From the NCBI GenBank assembly GCA_013415595.1, contig JAAEEW010000125.1:1-20352 (forward strand): a stretch of DNA of 20,352 nucleotides, written 5' to 3'. The notes under the pieces were generated by a model, which searched no databases, was not told the origin of the DNA, and saw nothing but the letters and a program-made list of their open reading frames with translations. The position numbers and the translations under genes were made by a program. Origin of the DNA: Methanosarcinales archaeon (GTDB lineage Archaea > Halobacteriota > Methanosarcinia > Methanotrichales > Methanotrichaceae). Positions 1 to 5,299 of this stretch are shown here, piece by piece (the stretch's first letter is position 1; each line of letters opens with the position of its first letter).

Positions 1-63
1 GTTCCGAAGAAACTAAGGGTCCTTGAGAAAAAGCTTGGAACACATGTATTCCCCACCGGGTGA
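1..63 (+). CDS. C-terminal end of an unidentified gene (partial)
   Basis: Frame 1 is open from the first base and ends at TGA 61-63. It reads VPKKLRVLEKKLGTHVFPTG, a lysine-rich, protein-like tail that suggests a C-terminal helix followed by a short strand. An AT-rich intergenic stretch follows at once, as expected after a gene end. Twenty residues are too few to name a family, and the reading could be chance. Confidence 0.42.
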   Translation, partial: VPKKLRVLEKKLGTHVFPTG

Positions 64-103
64 GAGTTAAGGTTCTAAATAGTTATAGATTATATTAAAC
101 AGT

Positions 104-198
104 GAGGCACAGCGTGAGATAGGCCCGCCACTAAAAGATGGCCGGCCCCTGTCAGAGGGGCGCTGTGGTAAAAGTCCAGCGTTATCGGCCTGTGCCTC
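104..198 (+). ncRNA. Candidate structured small RNA, cloverleaf-like
   Basis: A perfect 9-bp inverted repeat (GAGGCACAG 104-112 with CTGTGCCTC 190-198) closes a segment that can fold further. There is a second helix (118-122 with 182-186), then three hairpins: GCCA 127-130/TGGC 139-142, GCCCCT 145-150/AGGGGC 156-161, and CGCTG 161-165/CAGCG 177-181. TATA-like sequences lie upstream (75-82 and 90-99), and a T-rich stretch (199-208) follows as a possible archaeal terminator. It lacks a T-loop TTC motif, so it is not an ordinary tRNA. Clear C/D boxes and a 3' ACA were not found. The plus strand is favoured by the promoter and terminator arrangement, but the fold is nearly symmetric and the strand is uncertain. 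Confidence 0.4.
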
Positions 199-428
199 TT
201 ATTCTTTTAGCGAAATGCGAAGGATCTTTGCCCTGAAACGTCCGGGAATGTGTCCTTCGCTGCCCTGACCGCCCTTCACCGTCGGGGCCGCCGGCTTCCT
301 GGCCGCTGGATTGACGAATCGTCCATTGCCCTGGAGATGCCAGACCGCCTGGCATTTGAGCTGATGCTTGAACGAACAGATGGGCCGACCTGACCCGAGA
401 AAGTGAGAGCGTGGCGATCCCCGGCCAC

Positions 429-458
429 TTCGACAGCAATATGCATAGCACTGTCGAA
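429..458. repeat. Perfect 8-bp inverted repeat around a palindrome
   Basis: TTCGACAG (429-436) is the exact reverse complement of CTGTCGAA (451-458). The 14-base loop contains the palindrome ATGCAT (441-446). It could be an RNA hairpin or a protein-binding dyad. It lies six bases before the 11-bp tandem repeat. Confidence 0.55.
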
Positions 459-463
459 CGGCA

Positions 464-507
464 AAGTCCACAGCAGGTCCCCAGCAAGTCCACAGTAAGT
501 CCGCAGC
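464..507 (+). repeat. Four tandem copies of an 11-bp repeat
   Basis: The units at 464-474, 475-485, 486-496 and 497-507 follow the consensus AAGTCCACAGC with one to three changes each. A further, degraded unit may follow at 508-518. The period of 11 is not a multiple of three, which argues against a coding origin. It is close to one helical turn of DNA, so a protein binding each unit would meet them all on one face. Confidence 0.7.
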
Positions 508-651
508 AAAATCGAGGGCATGGACTGTGAACATGACCCGGGACCGCCTGCCGGAGGACAGAACCTGGTGCAAAGAAGGATGGCTATCGCATCGCCGGAT
601 CGCTGGCACTCATTCCGTCGAGCGAAGCCTTCCCGAGCCGGCGATGCTGGA

Positions 652-689
652 GGTCTCACTCAAATTTTATATATGTTGCTGATGAGACC
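652..689 (+). promoter_or_regulatory. TATA box enclosed by a 7-bp inverted repeat
   Basis: A strong TATA-like run (TTTTATATATG, 665-675) lies inside a perfect inverted repeat: GGTCTCA at 652-658 and TGAGACC at 683-689. Transcription would be expected to start near 695-700, giving a leader of about 140 bases that contains the whole 15-bp repeat array before the gene at 836. A dyad around a TATA box is a plausible operator, since a bound repressor would block TBP. No regulator is identified. Confidence 0.5.
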
Positions 690-716
690 GGGACTCTGGA
701 TTCCCGGGAATTCCCA

Positions 717-836
717 GGAGTTGAATCCACGGGAGTTGATTCCAAGGGTGTTGAATCCATAGGAGTTGAATCCACAGGAATTGAATCCACAGGAGTTGAA
801 TCCGCAGGAGTTGAATCCGCAGGAGTTGAATCCGCA
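717..836 (+). repeat. Eight tandem copies of a 15-bp repeat
   Basis: There are eight head-to-tail units, 717-731 through 822-836, with consensus GGAGTTGAATCC(A/G)CA. The last three are identical and the 5' units have drifted. The final A of unit 8 is the A of the ATG at 836, and the GGAG of unit 8 (822-825) sits ten bases before that codon as its ribosome-binding site. Seven other units carry the same or a similar GGAG-like core. In the frame of the downstream gene most units contain TGA, so the array is leader, not coding sequence. The 697-702 GGATTC can pair with the GAATCC of any unit. Confidence 0.85.
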
Positions 837-1066
837 TGGGGGACAGGAAGGCAGATGAGGAGATGAATCTCTATCAGCGGATCTTCGATCAGATCGAAGG
901 AGGCATTGCCAACCGGGATGATCCGGCGGTGCAGGAGATGATGCTGTACAGGAGATACTTCGAGCTTCTCCGCCAGGGCAGGGACGGCCCGGAGTTCCGG
1001 GAGATCTGCAAGAAGATAGACCAGAATAAGGCGGATAGGCTCAGAGAGATGATCTTCAACCGGTGA
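836..1066 (+). CDS. Small hypothetical protein
   Basis: This 76-residue, highly charged protein is predicted to be mostly helical, with no signal peptide and no membrane segment. I do not recognise the family. The segment DDPAVQEMMLYRRYFELLRQ looks like an amphipathic helix, and the body is rich in Glu, Asp, Arg and Lys, as in small soluble adaptor-like proteins. The start at 836 is supported by GGAG in the last 15-bp repeat unit, with a ten-base spacing. A second ATG at 863 is the alternative, but AGGAG there directly abuts it. The gene is convergent with the DRG GTPase, whose stop lies about 110 bases downstream. Expression is probably set by the repeat-containing leader. Confidence 0.62.
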   Translation: MGDRKADEEMNLYQRIFDQIEGGIANRDDPAVQEMMLYRRYFELLRQGRDGPEFREICKKIDQNKADRLREMIFNR

Positions 1067-1179
1067 GCGGGAGACCATCCTTTGGCCAGGGCCGAAATGG
1101 CCCCCCGGCGAAGGACAGAACCGGGGCTCTTGCGGATGCCGGCAGAGTGGCCCGGGCTTGGCTTGATTAGATTCGGCGG

Positions 1180-2283
1180 TCAGCGCCGTTTGGTTATTAT
1201 GGAGACCACGTCCCCGTCGGCCATGACGTGGTTGAGGCCCACCGACTGGCCGGGGAACTTGGCGCTCTTGCCCCACACCAGGGCGTAACGGAAAAGGTCC
1301 ACGAAGTCCCGGTGCAGGTGCTCGCAGACCGTCTTCACCGTGCAGCCTTCCAGGAGGACTATCGGCACCTCCATGTCCGCTTTTTCGCCCTTGGGCTTCA
1401 GATAGATGCGAACGAAGCCCAGGGTATCGTAGATGAGGTCCTTTAGCTCGCTTACTCCCCGGTCCTTGACCACCGAGAGCTCCAGGTAGTCCCGCCCTAT
1501 GGTCTTCTCGATGTTCTCCTCCACTCCGTCGTAGCGCAGGTCGAACTTGTTGATGGCCACCACGCTTGGGATATAGACCCGGTTTCCGGCCAGGAAATCC
1601 ACCAGCCCGTCCACGTCCACGTCGTCCCGGACGGTGACGATGGCGTTAACGATGCCGTAAGCCCGGATGATCTCCGCCATCTCCAGCTCGCTCATCTTGG
1701 TCAGGGGAACGGTGCTGCGGATGTTGATGCCCCCCTTGTTCTCCGGGGAGATGGAGATGTCCAGGGGCTGCTTGTCCAGCCTGATCCCGGCCTCGTAAAG
1801 CTCTCGCTCCAGGATATCCAGGCGGTAGTTGAAAACGTCGCCCAGAAGCAGGATCAAGTCCGCCGCCCTGGCCGCGGTTATGACCTCCCGGCCCCGCCCC
1901 TTGCCCCGGGCTGCGCCCTTGATGATTCCCGGCATGTCCAGGATCTGGATCTTGGCCCCCTTGTGCTCCATGACCCCGGGGATCACCTCCAGGGTGGTGA
2001 AATGGTACTCGCCCACCTCGGACTTGGATTCGGTGAGATAGTTGAGCAGGCTGGACTTGCCCACCGATGGAAAGCCCACCAGGGCCACCGTGGCGTCGCC
2101 GGACTTCTTGACGTAGTACCTGCGGCCGGTTCCGCCACCCTTGATCTTCTGCAGCTCCTGCTGAGCCCTGAGCTTGGCTATCTTGGCCTTCAGCTTGCCG
2201 ATGTGGTGCTCGGTGGCCTTGTTCTTCTGAGTATTGAATATCTCTTCTTCGATCTCTTTGATCTGCTCCTCGATGGTCGCCAT
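1180..2283 (-). CDS. DRG/Obg-family GTPase with TGS domain
   Basis: This 367-residue protein belongs to the developmentally regulated GTP-binding (DRG) branch of the Obg family, which is conserved in archaea and eukaryotes and linked to ribosomes and translation. An N-terminal Lys/Glu-rich helical region (about 1-50) is followed by the G domain: G1 GFPSVGKSS at 70-78, the G2 threonines near 96-97, G3 DMPG at 116-119 and G4 NKFD at 245-248. A helical insertion separates the G domain halves, and a TGS domain occupies about 290-365. The length matches archaeal DRG proteins. The ATG at 2283 is preceded by a GGATGAT-like weak ribosome-binding site. The gene stands alone behind a long leader with its own TATA box. 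Its substrate is GTP. The cellular partner cannot be read from the sequence. Confidence 0.95.
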   Translation of the reverse strand: MATIEEQIKEIEEEIFNTQKNKATEHHIGKLKAKIAKLRAQQELQKIKGGGTGRRYYVKKSGDATVALVGFPSVGKSSLLNYLTESKSEVGEYHFTTLEVIPGVMEHKGAKIQILDMPGIIKGAARGKGRGREVITAARAADLILLLGDVFNYRLDILERELYEAGIRLDKQPLDISISPENKGGINIRSTVPLTKMSELEMAEIIRAYGIVNAIVTVRDDVDVDGLVDFLAGNRVYIPSVVAINKFDLRYDGVEENIEKTIGRDYLELSVVKDRGVSELKDLIYDTLGFVRIYLKPKGEKADMEVPIVLLEGCTVKTVCEHLHRDFVDLFRYALVWGKSAKFPGQSVGLNHVMADGDVVSIITKRR

Positions 2284-2504
2284 TTATCATCCTGCCTTTG
2301 TGCCTGCCAGCATCACCGGGGTCCGCAAAGGGACCGGACTATAGTCGAGAACCAGTTAGATAAAACTAGCTGGTCCCCTGCCATAGAGCTCGACGACCGC
2401 CCGGGTGAGACTCGCAAGAGTGGAGAAGGAGCCTCTCCGGGAAGGGAGGTCTAGCCGCTGCAACCAGGAGACAGATCCCTTTGATCCACCCCCTTTATAA
2501 GATG
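2284..2504 (-). promoter_or_regulatory. Promoter and long structured leader of the DRG gene
   Basis: CTTATAAAG (2496-2504, read on the minus strand) is a good archaeal TATA box. Transcription from about 2470 would give a leader of about 185 bases. That leader contains several dyads: GTCGAG 2344-2349 with CTCGAC 2388-2393, enclosing an 8-bp hairpin 2352-2359/2366-2373; GACTATAGTC 2337-2346; GGTCC 2320-2324 with GGACC 2331-2335; and GGAGA 2422-2426 with TCTCC 2434-2438. The density of hairpins suggests a regulatory leader or an embedded small RNA. No known riboswitch class is recognised. Confidence 0.45.
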
Positions 2505-2708
2505 TGGCCTTTTGCCGGTGGGGAGATGGAATGCAGGGGCCAGAAATGAAAATTTCAATCTTTTGGCTCGCGGCCTGCCATCGTTGTCCTGGGAGCAGGT
2601 CGGTGCCCCGGCCGGGCGGAGATTAGAGCAATAAAAGTGATCGGCCCCGAACCCCCGGCCCGGGACCGTATGGAGAACGGTGATTTTTCCGGTGAATGGC
2701 CGCAGGTC
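2505..2708. other. Intergenic stretch without a recognised gene
   Basis: No protein-like frame or RNA fold stands out. The TATA-like sequence at 2496-2504 is nearly palindromic and could also drive plus-strand transcription into this stretch, but no product is visible. It forms the downstream region of the lamin-tail gene that ends at 2709. Confidence 0.4.
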
Positions 2709-3203
2709 TCAAGCCTTGACCATCATTCGATTGTTGGACTGGCCCTTGCTTCCGAAGGTGTAAGACCAGTCGCCGGTGGTGTTGGTGTCCTGACCGTCCA
2801 AAACCCGGGCGTTGGTGAAGTTGTCATCCCCTTCGTCGCCGAGCAGGGGAGTCTGGTCGACCTCCAGGCCGGCCTCGTTGATCAGAGTCACCGTGGCATT
2901 TTTGTGCTCTTCCCAGGATAGCTGGCCTTCGGAGACGTAGAATCCCTTTGCCGGGATGACCGTCCCCTCGGCAATGATCATAGGGCCCTTCCAGGCGCCG
3001 TCGATCATGGTTATGGTCCAGCCACCGATGGACACGTTGTCATCGCCGCTGTTGTAGAGCTCCACCCACTGGGCCACCATGTCCGGCGCGTCCAGCTCGA
3101 TCTCGTTGATGACCACTTCTGCCATTCCCATTCCAGTCAGGGCCACCAGGCCCATGAAGGCTGCCATGACGGCAAGCCAGGCTTTGCTTGAGTTGAAACG
3201 CAA
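2709..3203 (-). CDS. Secreted lamin-tail-domain (LTD) protein 1
   Basis: This 164-residue exported protein has an N-terminal signal peptide: a short basic start, a hydrophobic core at about 8-24 and a likely cleavage after the MGMAE region. The rest is one lamin-tail domain, an immunoglobulin-like beta-sandwich. The hallmark strands are VVINEIELDAPD and WVELYNSGDDNVSIGGWTI, and a C-terminal segment ends in GDWSYTFGSKGQSN. Bacterial and archaeal LTDs are usually found on extracellular proteins, often beside nucleases or adhesins, but no enzyme domain is attached here. The start is TTG at 3203, with a G-rich ribosome-binding stretch about ten bases upstream and no in-frame ATG before the signal core. 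It is a paralog of the next gene, with the same domain and order. Its role, perhaps in the cell envelope or surface, is inference. Confidence 0.85.
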   Translation of the reverse strand: MRFNSSKAWLAVMAAFMGLVALTGMGMAEVVINEIELDAPDMVAQWVELYNSGDDNVSIGGWTITMIDGAWKGPMIIAEGTVIPAKGFYVSEGQLSWEEHKNATVTLINEAGLEVDQTPLLGDEGDDNFTNARVLDGQDTNTTGDWSYTFGSKGQSNNRMMVKA

Positions 3204-3277
3204 CTTTACAAACCCCCCATCGCAGGCCGTGGCCTGCCATGATAAACGCCCCTCCGGCCTGTCAGGCTATATATTTT
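3204..3277 (-). promoter_or_regulatory. Promoter and leader of LTD protein 1
   Basis: On the minus strand, AAATATATAG (about 3268-3277) is a strong TATA box that predicts transcription from about 3244. The short leader contains a perfect 7-bp inverted repeat with a 2-base loop (GCAGGCC 3222-3228, GGCCTGC 3231-3237). It then has a G-run that may serve as the ribosome-binding site. The dyad could be a leader hairpin or an operator. Confidence 0.5.
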
Positions 3278-3420
3278 TCCAGCAAACGGGCCGTGGCCGG
3301 ATTGTCAGCGAAGAGGGGGCGCTTCTGGCCCTTTGTGCCGGTGAGGCTCGACGGCCGGGATGCCCGGGCCCACCACCAGGAGCCAGAAAGCCCCTGTGAC
3401 GGCGGGCTGACCATGGCATC

Positions 3421-3882
3421 TCAGGAGTTGGACTTGCCCGGGGAGGCCATGGACAGGCCCCAGTCGCCATCGGTATCGGTGTCGTGTCCGTCAGGGTGCC
3501 GCCCCCAGGTCATGTCGTTGCCCATGGAGTCGGTCCTCATGGCCGTCTCGTCCACCTTTGTGCCGTTCGCGGTCAAAAGGTAGGCGTAGCCGCTGTCGCC
3601 GTGGTTCCAGCTCCTCTGGCCGCTGGCCAGGTAGAACTGCCCGGGCTCCAGAACCGTGCCGTTGGGGATCTGTATCTCGCCTTTCCAGCTTCCGTCGGTG
3701 ATTACGGCCGTCCACAGGCCGATGTCTACCGCCTCATCTCCGGCGTTGTAAAGCTCCACCCAGTCGATGGCATCGTCAGGAGGATTCAGCTCCAGCTCGT
3801 TTACCACCATGCCACCCAGGGCGGAGGGGCCTACCATTAACAGGGCCAGGGAGCAGATGAACAGCAATATTTTGAAATGCAT
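3421..3882 (-). CDS. Secreted lamin-tail-domain (LTD) protein 2
   Basis: This 153-residue secreted protein has a signal peptide (basic MHFK, then a hydrophobic core to about residue 22, ending near ALGG) and one lamin-tail domain. Its strands MVVNELELNPPDD and DWVELYNAGDEAVDIGLW parallel the neighbouring LTD protein 1. The tail GDWGLSMASPGKSN also matches the neighbour's end, so the two are tandem paralogs about 215 bases apart. The ATG at 3882 is chosen because GGGGAGGTC lies eight bases upstream and the signal peptide begins there. The longer open frame to 3969 has no signal-like start. The strand Trp and Asp/Asn-rich loops are typical of the fold. No catalytic domain is visible, and each paralog appears to have its own promoter. 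Confidence 0.87.
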   Translation of the reverse strand: MHFKILLFICSLALLMVGPSALGGMVVNELELNPPDDAIDWVELYNAGDEAVDIGLWTAVITDGSWKGEIQIPNGTVLEPGQFYLASGQRSWNHGDSGYAYLLTANGTKVDETAMRTDSMGNDMTWGRHPDGHDTDTDGDWGLSMASPGKSNS

Positions 3883-3988
3883 AAGTTTGACCTCCCCGAG
3901 GGGATGGAATGTCAGAATGAGTGGCGAAGTAGATAATGGTATCGTGAGGCCTTGACGGCTGGCTTTCAAACGGGGGCATTTAGGGAGA

Positions 3989-4002
3989 GATCTTTAAAGA
4001 TC
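3989..4002 (-). promoter_or_regulatory. 14-bp perfect palindrome over a TATA-like core
   Basis: GATCTTTAAAGATC is a perfect palindrome whose centre, TTTAAA, resembles a TATA box. It lies about 110 bases before the LTD protein 2 start, giving a leader of roughly 90 bases if transcription begins near 3970. As a symmetric sequence it could position transcription in either direction or bind a dimeric regulator. Confidence 0.42.
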
Positions 4003-4163
4003 AGGCTCTTGCATGCCGGGGGCCTGGCCATCCCCGGGGTAAAAAGGGGCCGGGGAGGCCCCCTGCTGCCTGGGCGATGACCTCAGTGGACTTTCAATGG
4101 CCCTCAATGACCTTCAGTGACCACAGCCCCGGGCCACAGCATCGAGGGCTGCCGGCACCCCCT

Positions 4164-4730
4164 TCAGGCGGCTGCAGCTATGGATTCCGGCTCGGCTGCG
4201 TAACTCAACCTCGCCGTTCGCACTACCTGCTCGTTCAGAGTCTCGTTCAGGAAGTGGGCGATGATCGCAAAGTACTGGTTGGTTCCCTCTCCCCCGGTGG
4301 TGAGGGGGACCATTCCGCCGTAGCAGACCTGGCCAAAGCCGTGCTCCACCCGGGCGTCGCCGGTGGCCACCAGGCCATATCTGTCTCCCACGTAATCCTC
4401 ATTTATCCACACCCTCTTGCAGGAGGGCTTCATGAGAATCCACAGCATCTCCTCCATCCCCGGAGCGGTGGGATTTCGGCCCTCGTACTGGGTGACCGAA
4501 GCCCAGTCGCTGGCATTGTCCCCTGTTATCCTGATGCTGCGGCTGATGCTGTTGGTGTCGGACGACACGGCCATCGGACCAATGGTGATATGCTTTTCGC
4601 CGAAGTCCAGGGAGGCGTTGTAGTGCCAAAGCGTTATGTTCGTGTAAGCCCCCTGGGCCGGGATCAGGGCCATCAGTCCGATTGCGACCAGGACATAGGC
4701 CGCTTTGAGATCGATCGATCTGAAGTTCAT
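4164..4730 (-). CDS. Secreted protein of unknown function
   Basis: This 188-residue protein has a clear signal peptide: MNFRSIDLK, then a hydrophobic stretch at about 10-23, with cleavage likely after the PAQGA region. The mature part is predicted to be beta-rich and carries many Asn-X-Thr/Ser sites (NIT, NAS, NET). It has only two cysteines (in PSCKRVW and QVCYGG), which could form one disulfide. I do not recognise the family. The ATG at 4730 is chosen because GAGGT lies eight to nine bases upstream and the signal peptide starts there. The frame is open further upstream, but that extension is not protein-like. The gene lies on the same strand as the two LTD genes, so all three may serve the cell envelope, but they are separated by more than 250 bases. 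Confidence 0.8.
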   Translation of the reverse strand: MNFRSIDLKAAYVLVAIGLMALIPAQGAYTNITLWHYNASLDFGEKHITIGPMAVSSDTNSISRSIRITGDNASDWASVTQYEGRNPTAPGMEEMLWILMKPSCKRVWINEDYVGDRYGLVATGDARVEHGFGQVCYGGMVPLTTGGEGTNQYFAIIAHFLNETLNEQVVRTARLSYAAEPESIAAAA

Positions 4731-5073
4731 CTTTGCTAACCTCGAGATATAACCACCAGTCTGCTGGCAAAGCCTTCTCCACGATAATCCTGGTAGATAA
4801 CTCTTCCTGAGACGGAGAGGATAGGCCCGACCGGCGCTGCTGCCCTCAAACCAGGAGCATGAATCGCCGCATCCGGGACGGACCGTGTGAAGAGCTGGAT
4901 GAAAGGATGGAATACCCGGGCAAAAGAGCACCTGTATAATGATAAAGCAGCTGAAAGGTAGCTGGTTGGACCCTGGCGGGGGGATGCTCAATCGAAAGCT
5001 TTTTCATAGGGAATGCCGTTGGCCGTTAGGAATCAAGGAGCCAGAGACCAAGATAAATCAGCTCAAGAGCAAG
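4731..5073. promoter_or_regulatory. Divergent intergenic region before secE
   Basis: This 343-base stretch contains no convincing gene. On the plus strand, TATAAT at 4934-4939 could start a transcript near 4963 toward secE. A second weaker TTTTTCATA lies near 5000-5008. On the minus side, CTTTGC and GCAAAG (4767-4772 and 4731-4736) can pair in the leader just before the ATG at 4730, leaving the GAGGT ribosome-binding site in the loop. Confidence 0.4.
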
Positions 5074-5283
5074 ATGGAGCTGGCAGATAAGCTGGACGAC
5101 CTGGGGATAGATGCCCCATCCATGGACGTCAACGAGTACCTCAGAGTTCTGAAGTTGGCCAGGAAGCCCACCCGGGAGGAGTTCTCCATGATCGGCAAGG
5201 TCTCCATTGCCGGAATTGCCATCATCGGGATAATGGGCTTCGTGATCTACGTCCTGCTGACCGAGCTTCCCAGGGCGTTTTAA
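5074..5283 (+). CDS. secE: Preprotein translocase subunit SecE (Sec61-gamma type)
   Basis: This small single-span membrane protein clamps SecY in the archaeal Sec translocon. From the ATG at 5074 it is 69 residues long. It has an acidic N-terminal helix, the family's amphipathic helix with the signature YLRVLKLARKPTREEFSM, and one C-terminal transmembrane helix (SIAGIAIIGIMGFVIYVLL). This is the expected Sec61-gamma/SecE layout, with the N-terminus in the cytoplasm. The N-terminus is slightly longer than that of many archaeal SecE proteins. No good ribosome-binding site precedes 5074. ATG 4984 in the same frame is possible, but the added residues look non-coding. In many archaea secE is followed by the spt5/nusG gene. 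Here a convergent cfb operon follows after 16 bases, so that linkage is lost. Confidence 0.9.
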   Translation: MELADKLDDLGIDAPSMDVNEYLRVLKLARKPTREEFSMIGKVSIAGIAIIGIMGFVIYVLLTELPRAF

Positions 5284-5284
5284 A

Positions 5285-5299
5285 CCAAAAAAGTTAAAG
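5285..5299 (-). terminator. T-rich terminator of the cfb operon
   Basis: Just beyond the cfbD stop, the minus strand carries a run of six T (5287-5292) and further T residues beyond. Archaeal RNA polymerase terminates at such U-rich tracts. The tract lies between two convergent genes only 16 bases apart. Confidence 0.45.

Larger units (their letters stand above)
209..651. other. Gene-poor region with several hairpins
   Basis: No reading frame here has convincing protein character on either strand. The stretch is rich in short perfect inverted repeats: GCGAAGGA 217-224 with TCCTTCGC 253-260, TGCCAG 338-343 with CTGGCA 349-354, and TTCGACAG 429-436 with CTGTCGAA 451-458. It also holds an 11-bp tandem repeat, listed separately. 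It may be a decayed gene or mobile element, or a non-coding transcribed region. Nothing identifies which. Confidence 0.4.

Noticed and set aside
104..198. Ordinary tRNA gene
   Set aside because: Although the fold looks like a cloverleaf, there is no T-loop TTC, no D-loop GG, and the last hairpin loop has 11 bases instead of seven.
211..393. Plus-strand open frame ending in a protein-like MLERTDGPT
   Set aside because: It has no start codon with a ribosome-binding site, no family match that I recognise, and inverted repeats run through it. It may be a remnant, but evidence is insufficient.
717..836. CRISPR array
   Set aside because: The 15-bp units are directly adjacent, with no spacers, and no cas genes are nearby.
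656..1276. A minus-strand frame that reads the 15-bp array as a DSTPx pentapeptide repeat
   Set aside because: It overlaps the whole small gene at 836 and the end of the DRG gene, has no start context, and the pentapeptide is a by-product of a period divisible by three.
4077..4123. Imperfect direct repeats of an ATGACCTCAGTG-like unit downstream of the secreted-protein gene
   Set aside because: Units differ too much in length and sequence to call a repeat array with confidence.
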